Source: CAWIHK01 sp963835935 (GTDB lineage Bacteria > Bacteroidota > Ignavibacteria > UBA10030 > CAVZMI01). Taken from it: a stretch of 64,000 nt of DNA. The stretch spans positions 1,054,001 through 1,118,000 of the forward strand of contig CAWIHK010000001.1 in the NCBI GenBank assembly GCA_963835935.1, read 5' to 3'. The position numbers and the translations under genes are program-made. The notes under the pieces were generated by a model. The model did no database searches, was not told where the DNA came from, and was given only the letters and a program-made list of their open reading frames with translations. Positions 53,293 to 63,029 of this stretch are shown here, piece by piece; positions within the stretch are counted from its first letter, which is position 1, and each line of letters starts with the position of its first letter.

Positions 53293-54309
53293 TTAAAGTA
53301 ATCCGGTTGTTTCCGGAAGATTGAACATAATATTCATATTTTGAATAGCCTGACCGGCCGCCCCTTTAATTAGATTATCGATTACTGAAAGCACAATTAA
53401 AGTATTATTTTCTTCATCGATAGTCACTCCAAGATCACAGTAGTTCGTGTAGTTCACATTTTTTATATCGGGTGCGGTTGATGCAAGCACTCGAACAAAA
53501 GGTTCTGCCGAATATGCCCGGTTATAGATTGAACGAACTTCTTCAGTAGAAATATTCGATTTCAATTGCATGTACATGCTCGAATATATTCCACGCGTGA
53601 TCGGAAGAAGATGAGGAACAAATGTAAGAGTTATCTTCTTTCCATAAATTGTAGAAAGTGTTTGCCGTATTTCAGGTGTGTGTTGATGCACACCGACTTT
53701 GTAAGCCCGAACGCTTTCATTTATTTCCGCGAAACTCATATCGTTACTTGATGATCGTCCAGAGCCGGAAACGCCGGATAACGAACTGACGATTATATTG
53801 TGCGGCTCCACGATCTTATTTGAAAGCGCAGGTGCAATTCCTAATATTGCACTTGTCGGATAGCAACCCGGATTTGTAACGAAGCGCGCTTCTTTTATTT
53901 TTTTCCTGAAAAATTCCGGCAGACCATAAACCGCCTGGCCGACAAAATCCCATGCGCTATGTTCGCGTTTATAGAAGCGTTTATATTCGACGGGATCTGT
54001 CAGGCGGAAATCGCCGCCAAGATCAATCAATTTGCCGACACGAGGAAGCAGTGCCGGAATAATTGCCGGAGATTCACCCGAAGGAAGAGCTATGAACACA
54101 AGATCAAGCCCGTCGCATGCTTCGGGTGTGAATTTCTCGTACACGAGTGAAATCCGTTTCATGAAAAACGGATACACTTCATCGACACGTTTTCCAGCCG
54201 ACGAGTTTGCAAAAACTTTGCACACTTCGGCCTGCGGATGGCGTAAAAGAAGTTTTAAAAGTTCGGCACCGGAATAGCCCGATGCGCCGAGAATGCCTAT
54301 TTTAATCAT
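53293..54309 (-). CDS. argC: N-acetyl-gamma-glutamyl-phosphate reductase
   Basis: 338 aa from MIKIGILGASGYSG, the NADP-binding start; upstream codons of the longer frame cross the promoter. Catalytic Cys in TNPGCYPTSA, and GVSGSGRSS. First gene of the arginine operon. Confidence 0.96.
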   Translation of the reverse strand: MIKIGILGASGYSGAELLKLLLRHPQAEVCKVFANSSAGKRVDEVYPFFMKRISLVYEKFTPEACDGLDLVFIALPSGESPAIIPALLPRVGKLIDLGGDFRLTDPVEYKRFYKREHSAWDFVGQAVYGLPEFFRKKIKEARFVTNPGCYPTSAILGIAPALSNKIVEPHNIIVSSLSGVSGSGRSSSNDMSFAEINESVRAYKVGVHQHTPEIRQTLSTIYGKKITLTFVPHLLPITRGIYSSMYMQLKSNISTEEVRSIYNRAYSAEPFVRVLASTAPDIKNVNYTNYCDLGVTIDEENNTLIVLSVIDNLIKGAAGQAIQNMNIMFNLPETTGLL

Positions 54310-54335
54310 CACATGTTTTTCCTGTTTTGCTGTTA

Positions 54336-54383
54336 AGTATAAATATACAATATTCTGTATAATTATGCAAGAATAATTATGCA
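54336..54383 (-). promoter_or_regulatory. ARG-box-like operator sites
   Basis: Three 14-bp palindromes: AGTATAAATATACA (54336-54349), TGTATAATTATGCA (54356-54369) and AGAATAATTATGCA (54370-54383). They resemble the ARG box TGAATnnnnATTCA. The first two are 20 bp apart centre to centre and overlap the -10 and spacer/-35 of the argC promoter. Confidence 0.65.
54342..54370 (-). promoter_or_regulatory. Sigma-70-like promoter of argCJBRG
   Basis: On the minus strand TTGCAT (54370-54365), 17-bp spacer, TATATT (54347-54342). Start codon about 33 bp downstream. Confidence 0.65.
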
Positions 54384-54503
54384 TCAAAGAGTAGAAAATA
54401 TTTTCACCATTTCCATCATCCATATTCAAATATTCCATCAAAAAGGGTAAGAGTGTGTGAGTATGATTTATTCGAAGAAAAGAATAAAAATTCAAAAAAA
54501 AGC

Positions 54504-54531
54504 TTGACAAAAACGAAAATAATCTTAGATT
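54504..54531 (+). promoter_or_regulatory. Sigma-70-like promoter of the ilv operon
   Basis: Perfect TTGACA, 16-bp spacer, TAGATT. The leader peptide ATG is only about 12 bp after the -10 box, so the 5' leader before it is very short. Confidence 0.65.
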
Positions 54532-54543
54532 TTAAGAAACAGA

Positions 54544-54708
54544 ATGATTAAGGAAATGGGCATAAATTCAAATATAGCAGTGAATTTACTATTCAACACT
54601 ACCAGTAGTGTCGAACTGCCCATCGTTCCGTTCCTTCTTAACGGTATTATTCTTAGCCTTATCCTTATTAGCCTCGCACTCGTTCTTGGCTTGGTTGTTA
54701 TACCATAA
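54544..54708 (+). CDS. Ile/Leu/Val-rich leader peptide of the ilv operon
   Basis: 54 codons: MIKEMGINSN at the start, then from residue 25 LPIVPF, LLNGIILSLILIS and LALVLGLVVIP. Twenty of the last thirty codons are Ile, Leu or Val. It stands between a promoter and ilvB, with alternative hairpins right after its stop codon. This fits a ribosome-stalling attenuator peptide like IlvL/IvbL of enterobacteria. As its end could also be a membrane helix, a small membrane protein is the alternative. Confidence 0.75.
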   Translation: MIKEMGINSNIAVNLLFNTTSSVELPIVPFLLNGIILSLILISLALVLGLVVIP

Positions 54709-54796
54709 CGAGCGCCAGGGGCCACCGAAGCACACCAAAAGAAAATCAAAACATGGTAAAGCGACGAGAGCCTCTGGCAGAGGAAGAGGTATTTTT
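54685..54796 (+). promoter_or_regulatory. Transcription attenuator of the ilv operon
   Basis: Four segments can pair in two ways. Segment 1 CTTGGC (54685-54690, inside the leader codons) pairs with segment 2 GCCAGG (54714-54719). Segment 2 extended, GCCAGGGGC (54714-54722), pairs over 9 bp with segment 3 GCCTCTGGC (54770-54778). Segment 3 CCTCT (54771-54775) pairs with AGAGG (54785-54789) followed by TATTTTT. Stalling over the Ile/Leu/Val codons would free segment 2 and prevent the terminator. The terminator stem is short, five or six pairs. Confidence 0.6.
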
Positions 54797-54966
54797 ATGT
54801 GCTATGAGGTAATCGCGTGGAAAACAACAGACAAAGTAAGACAAGCATTCGTGGTTTTGAACGTTCCTCGATTCAGGCAATTCTTCACATCATGGGGAGT
54901 GCCGTGAGTTGTGGATTCAAAAAGAAATCGAACAAGTTTCGTTATTAATATTTAGTGAGAGGAATT

Positions 54967-56754
54967 ATGACACCGCATAAAGAAGAACAGCATCACTCAA
55001 AACCATCGGAAAAGATGGAACATCGACCCATGACCGGGGCAGAAATCTTTGTGCGATCGTTGGTAGAAGAAGGTGTTGAAGTTGTTTTCGGTTATCCCGG
55101 AGGCGCTGTTATCGGCATCTACGACGCACTGCACAATATCACCGACATCAAACATATACTTTGCCGTCATGAACAAGGAGCAACACATGCGGCCGAAGGA
55201 TTTGCAAAAGCGACGGGGAAAGTCGGCGTTGCATTGGTAACCTCGGGTCCCGGAGCAACAAACACGGTTACAGGAATTGCAGATGCAATGATGGATTCCG
55301 TGCCGATCGTGGTATTTACCGGACAGGTTTCGATTCCTCTGATCGGTAACGATGCATTTCAGGAAGCGGACATTGTCGGGATTACGCGTCCGATAACAAA
55401 ACATAATTATCTTGTGAAAGATGTAAACGATCTGACGCGGATCGTGAAGGAAGCATTTTATATAGCACGCACAGGACGCCCCGGACCGGTGCTGGTGGAT
55501 TTGCCGAAAGACGTCATGGCACACAAAACTATATTCGAATATCCGAAAGAGGTATCTATCCGTGGCTACAATCCGACGGTGGATGGCCATGCGAAGCAGA
55601 TGAAGAAAGCGATGGAGCTGATTAATGCATCGAAACGTCCGGTGTTATATGTTGGGGGGGGGACGATAAGTTCGAATGCAGCGCCGGAACTCCGTCAACT
55701 GGCGGAAAAATTACAGTGTCCGGTGACGACGACATTGCAGGGGATGGGAGCATTTCCGGAGAACAATCATCTTTCGATGGGCATGCTTGGGATGCACGGG
55801 ACGTGGTATTCAAACATGGCTGTGAACTATTGTGATTTATTAATTGCTGTTGGATCGCGGTTCGATGATCGTGTGACGGGAAAAGTTGAAGGGTTTGCAC
55901 CGGAAGCGAAGAAGATACACATCGACATCGATCCATCGGCGATCAGCAAGAATGTGCAGGTTGATGTACCGATCGTTGGAGACGTGAAACGAGTACTGAA
56001 GAAGTTGCTTGAAGGTGTTCATCAGCTGGATACGAGGGATTGGCTTTCAACGATAGATGAATGGAAGAAGGAACACCCGTTGAGATATAAGATGACGGAA
56101 TCAATCCGGCCGCAGTATGTGATTCAGAAAATCGGTGAACTGACCAAAGGGGACGCAATTATTGTAACAGATGTCGGTCAGCATCAAATGTGGATTGCGC
56201 AATTTTTCCAATGGATGCATCCACGAACGATGATAACGTCCGGAGGTTTGGGAACGATGGGATTTTCGTTGCCTGCGTCGATGGGAGTTGCGTTTGGCCG
56301 GAAGGATTTCCCGGTGGTATCGATCAGCGGAGACGGGGGAATCCAGATGAATATACAGGAACTGGCAACGATAGCGCAAAATAAATTGCCAATAAAGATA
56401 TTTATCATGAGAAATGGATTCTTGGGGATGGTTCGGCAGTGGCAGGAATTATTTTGGCGTCATCGATATTCGCATGTTGAGATTACATCGCCGGATTTTG
56501 TAAAAGTTGGAGAAGCGTATGGAATTCCATCGTTGAGAGTAACGAAATCATCTGATGTTGAAAATACGTTGAAGCAGGTATTTCAGCATCGTGATGGGCC
56601 GGTACTTGTTGAGTTTGTTGTTGAACCGGAAGATAACGTTTATCCGATGATTCCGGCTGCACAGACCGTTAATGAAATTATCGATAATCCTGAACCGGTG
56701 TCAATGTCCGAAACTAATGAATCTAAAGAAGTAATGATTTTGAGAAAGGGATAA
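54967..56754 (+). CDS. ilvB: Acetolactate synthase large subunit
   Basis: 595 aa from the ATG after AGAGGA (a GTG four codons earlier is possible). ThDP enzyme: catalytic Glu in CRHEQGATHAAEG, GPGATN, FAD-binding middle domain, ThDP-Mg motif SGDGGIQMN with the closing Asn. First common step of valine, leucine and isoleucine synthesis. Three bases separate it from ilvN. Confidence 0.96.
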   Translation: MTPHKEEQHHSKPSEKMEHRPMTGAEIFVRSLVEEGVEVVFGYPGGAVIGIYDALHNITDIKHILCRHEQGATHAAEGFAKATGKVGVALVTSGPGATNTVTGIADAMMDSVPIVVFTGQVSIPLIGNDAFQEADIVGITRPITKHNYLVKDVNDLTRIVKEAFYIARTGRPGPVLVDLPKDVMAHKTIFEYPKEVSIRGYNPTVDGHAKQMKKAMELINASKRPVLYVGGGTISSNAAPELRQLAEKLQCPVTTTLQGMGAFPENNHLSMGMLGMHGTWYSNMAVNYCDLLIAVGSRFDDRVTGKVEGFAPEAKKIHIDIDPSAISKNVQVDVPIVGDVKRVLKKLLEGVHQLDTRDWLSTIDEWKKEHPLRYKMTESIRPQYVIQKIGELTKGDAIIVTDVGQHQMWIAQFFQWMHPRTMITSGGLGTMGFSLPASMGVAFGRKDFPVVSISGDGGIQMNIQELATIAQNKLPIKIFIMRNGFLGMVRQWQELFWRHRYSHVEITSPDFVKVGEAYGIPSLRVTKSSDVENTLKQVFQHRDGPVLVEFVVEPEDNVYPMIPAAQTVNEIIDNPEPVSMSETNESKEVMILRKG

Positions 56755-56757
56755 ACA

Positions 56758-57303
56758 ATGGCACAAGTCATTCCTGCGCATAATGAAATCGAAGAAGAAG
56801 AAAAAACGGGATACCAAAAACATACGATCTCAATTCTTGTTGAAAACAGATTTGGCGCTTTTAACCGTATCGCCGGATTGTTTGCCGCAAAAGGATACAA
56901 TATCGATAGCATGACCGTTGGCCCGACAGAAGAATCGGATATTTCCCGCATGATTATCGTCACGCGAGGCGACGATACTGTGATCGAGCAAATCATCAAA
57001 CAATTGAACAAGTTGATAGATACGATAAAAGTTATCGATCTCACATTCGAAAATTTTGTTGAACGCGATTTAGTTTTGCTCAAGATTCAAACAACGGTAC
57101 AAACACGATCCGAGATCATGCAGATAGCGGAGATCTTTCGCGCTAAAGTTGTTGATATTAGTTCAAAAACTTTAACTCTCGAATGCACCGGGGGTGAAAA
57201 CAAAACGGACGCATTCATTAATATGCTGAAGCCGTTTGGAATAAAAGAACTGTCGCGAACAGGACGCGTTGCACTCAAGAGAGAATTTCAGGGAGAAGTT
57301 TGA
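56758..57303 (+). CDS. ilvN: Acetolactate synthase small (regulatory) subunit
   Basis: 181 aa. N-terminal ACT domain (HTISILVENRFGAFNRIAGLFAAKGYNI) that binds valine, then the C-terminal half (ERDLVLLKIQT, FGIKELSRTGRVALKR). Gives feedback control to IlvB. Confidence 0.96.
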   Translation: MAQVIPAHNEIEEEEKTGYQKHTISILVENRFGAFNRIAGLFAAKGYNIDSMTVGPTEESDISRMIIVTRGDDTVIEQIIKQLNKLIDTIKVIDLTFENFVERDLVLLKIQTTVQTRSEIMQIAEIFRAKVVDISSKTLTLECTGGENKTDAFINMLKPFGIKELSRTGRVALKREFQGEV

Positions 57304-57394
57304 TTGTGGCGGGAAATAGATTAATGGGTGAATCGAAAATACTTGTTCGATCCTTTGAGAAGAAGATATGCATGATCTAAGAATGGAAGGAAAT

Positions 57395-60300
57395 ATGTTA
57401 TCCGAGTTTCCGTTATACGAATCTCAGTACGAGCACGATTCGTGTGGCGTTGGATTCGTTGCGAACATTTCCGGAAAGAAAAGTCATGACATAATTCGCA
57501 AAGCGATCACTTCTGTCTGTAATCTCACGCATCGTGGCGCAGTCTCAGCCGACACACAAACCGGTGATGGCGCAGGCATCCTCACGCAATTGCCTTTGAA
57601 ATTTTTTATAGAGCAAGTTGAAGGTCTGAAATCACGAATCGAATCGGAAAAAGACTTGGGTGTCGGCATGCTCTTTCTGCCCAAACTTGATAGTGATGCT
57701 TATACATTGTGTAAAACACTGGTCGAGAATGCAATCTCAAGCCGCGGCCTCGGAATTCTTGGTTGGCGCGAAGTCCCTGTCGATCTTCGAGTGATTGGTG
57801 AGAGTGCGGCCATGAGTGCTCCATATATCCAGCAAATATTGGTGAAGCGGCCGCGACATGCAAGCCCGGAAGAATTCGAGTGGCGATTGTATCTCACGCG
57901 CAAAGAAATCGAGAAACATATTCTTCAAACCGACATACAAGAATTTTACGCATGTTCATTTTCAAGCCGGACGATTGTCTATAAAGGTTTGATGATCGCA
58001 ACCGATCTTGACAAATTTTTCCCGGACTTGAAAAATCCGTCTTTTGAATCGGCCATGGCAATCTACCATCAACGGTACAGCACGAATACATTTCCGACAT
58101 GGCATCTCGCGCAGCCGTTCAGAATGGTCGCGCACAATGGTGAAATCAACACCATACAAGGAAATCGTGTTTGGACAAAAGCGAGAGAGGCTGAAATTCC
58201 GGAGAAACTGCGTGGAGAAGATATTCATGTTTTGAAACCGATCATTCAACCGCGCGGCAGTGATTCTGCCAATCTGGATAATGCTCTGGAAGCGCTAACT
58301 CAAACCGGACGAAGTGTTCTTCATTCCATGTTGATGTTGGTTCCTGAAGCGTGGCGTACAAGAAACGATATGGATGAACCGGTGAAGGAATTTTATGAAT
58401 ACACTTCCGGTTTTAGTGAACCGTGGGACGGGCCTGCAGCGCTTGTGTTTAGTGATGGTGTGATCGTCGGAGCTTCACTCGATCGAAATGGATTGCGTCC
58501 GGCTCGTTATAAAATTACAGCCGATGGATTTGTTTTCTTAGGTTCGGAAGTCGGCTCATTAGATATCAACGATGCGATTGTCGTAGAAAAGGGACGGCTT
58601 GGTCCCGGACAAATGATCGCCGTCGATACAGAACGCGGTTTGTTGTTGCATGATCTTGACATCAAGAATGAAATTGCAGCGACCAGGCCTTACTCGGAGT
58701 GGGTGAAACAGAATTTAGTGACGGTGAAAAAGAAAAATGGTGAACCCGTTCAGGAGTCGCCGGAGAACGAGCTTTTACGTAAGCAGGTCTGTTTTGGCTA
58801 TGGTGTCGATGAAATAGCATTGATTATCAAACCTGCTGCGATGGAAGGAAAAGACCCGGTCGGTTCCATGGGCGATGATACGCCGTTGTCTGTTCTCTCA
58901 AAGATGCCGAAATTGCTGCCGACATATTTCCGCCAGCAATTTGCGCAGGTGACGAATCCGCCGATCGATCCAATTCGCGAGCGATTGGTGATGTCGCTCG
59001 GCAGTGAACTTGGTTATCGCCGAAATTGGTTCACCGAAACACCGGAGCATGCGAAACAAGTTTTGCTTGAAACACCGGTGATGCTGAATTCAGAACTCGA
59101 AGAAACTCGATCGATGAGCGATCCGGCATTTCAGGCTGTAACCATTCCGATTGTGTTCAAAGTTGCAGATGGAGAAGTCGGAATGGAACGCGCTCTCAAT
59201 GAAATGTGCAGACTGGCTGAGCGAGCGGCAAACGAAGGAAAGTATCTGATTGTGTTAAGCGACCGGAAAGTCGATGCAGAGCACGCGCCGATTCCAATTC
59301 TTCTTGCTGTAGGTGCGGTTCATAATCATCTTCTCAATCAGAATAAAAGATTGAAGTTGAGTGTCGTTGCCGAAACCGGCGAACCGCGTGAGGTTCATCA
59401 TCTTGCGACCCTGATCGGATATGGTGCGAATGGAGTGAATCCGTATCTTCTGTGGGAAACTCTGCAGCACATGGTGAGTACAGGGGAACTGGAAAAAATA
59501 ACCGTGGAGCAAGCCATCAACAACTCCCGAAAAGTATTGGAATATGGATTGCTGAAAGTTATGTCCAAGATGGGAATTTCTTTAATTGGTTCTTATCGCG
59601 GCGCTCAAATATTTGAATCGATTGGAATCTCGAGTGATGTTGTCGATAAATATTTTACAAATACTCCGGCGCGCATCGGAGGAATCGGCTTGAAAGAAAT
59701 CGCACGTGATGCTCTTGAACGCCATAGCAAAGCGTACGATCATACCGACTGCGAATTGCAGGATGATGGTAATTACCGTTTCCGGAAGAATGGCGAACGC
59801 CATGCATGGTCGCCCGAGGCTCTCCGCGCAATGCAGAAATTACGGAAGTCGGAAGGGACGGAAGAATATAAACTGTTGAAAGATGCGTTATCTCATTCAG
59901 CACCGATCGGAATTAAAGATATGCTCGAATTCCGAAAAGTGAATAGCCCGATTCCTCTCGATGAAGTTGAACCGGTTGAGGATATTCGCCGTCGGTTTAC
60001 AACTGCGGCGATGTCTTGCGGTTCAATTTCACCACAGGCTCACGAAACTATTGCAATTGCCATGAATCGTATTGGCGGCAAGAGCAACAGCGGCGAGGGG
60101 GGCGAAGATCCGAGGAGATTCAGAATACTTCCAAACGGTGATTCGGCAAACAGCGCTATCAAACAGGTAGCGTCCGCAAGATTCGGAGTCACAGCAGAAT
60201 ATCTTGCAAGCGCTAAAGAGCTTGAGATAAAAATGGCGCAGGGTGCAAAGCCGGGAGAAGGCGGACAAATTCCGGGAGAGAAAGTCACGCAATTAATCGC

Positions 60301-61912
60301 CCAGTTGAGAAGGGCAATCCCCGGCATCGCTTTGATTTCGCCGCCGCCGCATCATGATATATATAGCATTGAAGATCTCGCTCAGCTTATTTATGATTTG
60401 AAGCAGGTGAATCCACGGGCACGCGTTTGTGTGAAACTGGTTTCCGAAGCCGGTGTCGGCACGATTGCTGCAGGCGTTGCAAAAGCGTATGCAGATGTAA
60501 TATTGATCAGCGGTCTGGAAGGCGGAACAGGTGCATCGCCATTAAGTTCAATAAAAAATGCAGGTGGTCCATGGGAACTCGGACTTGCCGAAACTCAACA
60601 GGTTCTTGTTGTAAATGGTTTGCGCGAAAGGGTCACACTTCGGACTGACGGAGGATTGAAAACCGGAGCCGACATTGTTAAAGCTGCTATGCTTGGCGCT
60701 GAAGAATTTAATTTCGGAACTGCGGCGTTGGTTTCTATCGGATGCCGCTATGTTCGACAATGCCATCAAAATACTTGTCCGGTCGGTGTCGCAACGCAGG
60801 ATGAACGATTATGGAAGCGGTTCGATGGCCGCCCGGAAGAATTGATCAAGTATCTTACGGCGATTGCGTCGGAAGTGAGAGAAATTCTTGCCGACCTTGG
60901 TTTCCGTTCATTGAATGAAATAATCGGGCGAACGGATTTATTGCAGCAAAAAACAATTGTCGATCATCCGAAAGCTAACACGATCGACCTTAGTAAAATT
61001 CTCGCGCGGCGTGATTACGAAAGCGAAAAACGATTTAGGATTTGGCATCGGAACGACAAGCCGGGTACGCCGCTTGACGATACAATTCTTCAGGATGTGA
61101 AAGATGCAATCAGAGACCGTACTCCGGTTGTTTTAAAATATAAAATAAGAAATGTGAATCGATCTGTCGGAACAAAACTTTCAGGCGAGATTGCGTATCT
61201 GTTCGGGGACAAAGGTCTGCCGGAAAATACGATAGAGTTGCGATTTAACGGAAGTGCAGGACAAAGCTTCGGAGCATTTCTTGTCGACGGTATCAAAATG
61301 GTTCTCGAAGGGGAGGCGAACGATTACGTCGGCAAAGGAATGAGTGGGGGGACGATTATTCTTCGCCCCACCCGCGAGCGTGAAGATCTTGCCGAAGATG
61401 TGATCGTCGGGAATACTGTTCTCTATGGCGCTACGGGCGGTGAACTTTATGCATGTGGAAGGGCCGGTGAACGCTTCGCTGTCCGAAATAGCGGTGCGCT
61501 CGCTGTTGTCGAAGGTGTCGGCGATCATGGATGTGAATATATGACCAACGGAAAAGTGATTGTCCTTGGTTCCACAGGCAGAAATTTTGGAGCAGGAATG
61601 ACCGGAGGTATCGCGTACGTGCTTGATATCCGGGGTGATTTTGACCAGAGTTTTAATAAAGAATTGATCCATCTTGTCAGACTCGAAGATCCCGAGGAGG
61701 CGCAGGCAGTTCAATCGATTATCTACAAGCATTTGGAACTCACGCGCAGTCAACGCGCGCATAAGGTTCTGATGAATTGGAATGCGTTTCTGCCGTTGTT
61801 CTGGAAAGTGATTCCGAAATTTATTCCACAAGCCGAGGCGGAAGCGGATGACGGAACTGATCGTAAAGCTGTGCACAACGCAAGATCACGTTTTACATTT
61901 GTGAAATCATAA
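57395..61912 (+). CDS. gltB: Glutamate synthase large subunit
   Basis: 1505 aa from the ATG with AAGGA (ATGs at 57368 and 57386 are alternatives). A short propeptide precedes the glutaminase nucleophile Cys in HDSCGVGF; class II amidotransferase, central domain, FMN domain (GGEDPRRF, SAGAKPGEGGQ-like KPGEGGQIPGEK), the 3Fe-4S loop CRYVRQCHQNTCPVGVATQ, and C-terminal GXGXG beta-helix. No gltD beside it. Its place inside an ilv operon is notable. Confidence 0.95.
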   Translation: MLSEFPLYESQYEHDSCGVGFVANISGKKSHDIIRKAITSVCNLTHRGAVSADTQTGDGAGILTQLPLKFFIEQVEGLKSRIESEKDLGVGMLFLPKLDSDAYTLCKTLVENAISSRGLGILGWREVPVDLRVIGESAAMSAPYIQQILVKRPRHASPEEFEWRLYLTRKEIEKHILQTDIQEFYACSFSSRTIVYKGLMIATDLDKFFPDLKNPSFESAMAIYHQRYSTNTFPTWHLAQPFRMVAHNGEINTIQGNRVWTKAREAEIPEKLRGEDIHVLKPIIQPRGSDSANLDNALEALTQTGRSVLHSMLMLVPEAWRTRNDMDEPVKEFYEYTSGFSEPWDGPAALVFSDGVIVGASLDRNGLRPARYKITADGFVFLGSEVGSLDINDAIVVEKGRLGPGQMIAVDTERGLLLHDLDIKNEIAATRPYSEWVKQNLVTVKKKNGEPVQESPENELLRKQVCFGYGVDEIALIIKPAAMEGKDPVGSMGDDTPLSVLSKMPKLLPTYFRQQFAQVTNPPIDPIRERLVMSLGSELGYRRNWFTETPEHAKQVLLETPVMLNSELEETRSMSDPAFQAVTIPIVFKVADGEVGMERALNEMCRLAERAANEGKYLIVLSDRKVDAEHAPIPILLAVGAVHNHLLNQNKRLKLSVVAETGEPREVHHLATLIGYGANGVNPYLLWETLQHMVSTGELEKITVEQAINNSRKVLEYGLLKVMSKMGISLIGSYRGAQIFESIGISSDVVDKYFTNTPARIGGIGLKEIARDALERHSKAYDHTDCELQDDGNYRFRKNGERHAWSPEALRAMQKLRKSEGTEEYKLLKDALSHSAPIGIKDMLEFRKVNSPIPLDEVEPVEDIRRRFTTAAMSCGSISPQAHETIAIAMNRIGGKSNSGEGGEDPRRFRILPNGDSANSAIKQVASARFGVTAEYLASAKELEIKMAQGAKPGEGGQIPGEKVTQLIAQLRRAIPGIALISPPPHHDIYSIEDLAQLIYDLKQVNPRARVCVKLVSEAGVGTIAAGVAKAYADVILISGLEGGTGASPLSSIKNAGGPWELGLAETQQVLVVNGLRERVTLRTDGGLKTGADIVKAAMLGAEEFNFGTAALVSIGCRYVRQCHQNTCPVGVATQDERLWKRFDGRPEELIKYLTAIASEVREILADLGFRSLNEIIGRTDLLQQKTIVDHPKANTIDLSKILARRDYESEKRFRIWHRNDKPGTPLDDTILQDVKDAIRDRTPVVLKYKIRNVNRSVGTKLSGEIAYLFGDKGLPENTIELRFNGSAGQSFGAFLVDGIKMVLEGEANDYVGKGMSGGTIILRPTREREDLAEDVIVGNTVLYGATGGELYACGRAGERFAVRNSGALAVVEGVGDHGCEYMTNGKVIVLGSTGRNFGAGMTGGIAYVLDIRGDFDQSFNKELIHLVRLEDPEEAQAVQSIIYKHLELTRSQRAHKVLMNWNAFLPLFWKVIPKFIPQAEAEADDGTDRKAVHNARSRFTFVKS

Positions 61913-61940
61913 AACATATTTTATAAAAGGAGAAAAGGAA

Positions 61941-62996
61941 ATGGCAAAAATCAATTTTGGCGGTACGATTGAAGATATCGTAACCCGGGACGAATTCCCG
62001 CTTGCAAAAGCAAAAGAAGTGTTGAAGAATGAAGTCATCGCTGTCATCGGTTATGGCGTTCAAGGTCCGGCTCAATCGATGAATATGCGCGACAATGGAT
62101 TTAACGTAATAGTTGGACAGGCTCCGGAGTTCAAAGAAGATTGGAATAAGGCAGTGAAAGATGGCTGGGTTCCGGGCAAGACATTGTTCTCGATCGAAGA
62201 AGCCGCGCAAAAAGGAACAATCATCCAATACTTGGTTTCCGATGCGGCACAGCGGGCGATCTGGCCAAAGTTGAAGCCGTTTCTCACAAAAGGGAAAGCG
62301 CTCTATTTCTCACACGGATTTTCAATAACGTACAAAGAACAAACCGGTGTTATTCCTCCGGCCAATATCGATGTGATTATGGTTGCTCCGAAAGGATCGG
62401 GGACAAGCGTGCGCCGCAATTATCTTGCTGGAGCCGGCATTAATTCAAGCTTCGCAATTTTTCAAGATGCTACAGGCAAAGCAACCGAACGCACGCTTGC
62501 GATAGGCATAGCCGTCGGTTCCGGTTATCTGTTCCCGACAACATTCCAACAAGAAGTTTACAGCGACCTCACGGGCGAACGCGGTGTCTTGATGGGTGCA
62601 CTTGCGGGAATCATGGCAGCTCAATATGATGTATTGAGAGAACATGGTCACACTCCGAGTGAAGCTTTTAATGAAACGGTCGAAGAATTGACGCAGAGTT
62701 TGATTCGGTTGGTGGATGAGAACGGCATGGATTGGATGTATGCAAATTGCAGTGCGACTGCTCAACGCGGAGCTCTCGATTGGCTTCCGAAATTCAAAGC
62801 CGCAGTTCTTCCGGTGTTCAAGCAGTTGTATGCAGCCGTGGCGAGTGGTGCCGAGACGAAACGAGTGTTGGAATCGACCGGCGGTCTCAATTACAAAGAA
62901 TTATTAAATAAGGAACTGAAAGAAATCCATGATTCGGAGATGTGGATGGCCGGTGCTGCTGTTCGTTCACTTCGCCCTAGTAATTGGAAAAAATAA
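61941..62996 (+). CDS. ilvC: Ketol-acid reductoisomerase, Bacteroidetes type
   Basis: 351 aa. Rossmann start VIGYGVQGPAQSMNMRDNG; the cofactor loop is V58-GQAPEFKEDW, which lacks the Arg/Ser residues that hold the NADPH phosphate in most class I enzymes and has Glu63, Glu66 and Asp67 instead. Catalytic residues in the knotted domain: SDLTGERGVLMGA and EELTQS. Second step of branched-chain synthesis. Confidence 0.95.
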   Translation: MAKINFGGTIEDIVTRDEFPLAKAKEVLKNEVIAVIGYGVQGPAQSMNMRDNGFNVIVGQAPEFKEDWNKAVKDGWVPGKTLFSIEEAAQKGTIIQYLVSDAAQRAIWPKLKPFLTKGKALYFSHGFSITYKEQTGVIPPANIDVIMVAPKGSGTSVRRNYLAGAGINSSFAIFQDATGKATERTLAIGIAVGSGYLFPTTFQQEVYSDLTGERGVLMGALAGIMAAQYDVLREHGHTPSEAFNETVEELTQSLIRLVDENGMDWMYANCSATAQRGALDWLPKFKAAVLPVFKQLYAAVASGAETKRVLESTGGLNYKELLNKELKEIHDSEMWMAGAAVRSLRPSNWKK

Positions 62997-63029
62997 TGTT
63001 GCGACTCAGTATGATTAGTCGTAAACCGC

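Noticed and set aside
54797..54907. 36-codon frame (MCYEVIAWKTTD) between the attenuator and ilvB
   Set aside because: No amino-acid bias or good ribosome-binding site; the segment is explained as leader RNA.
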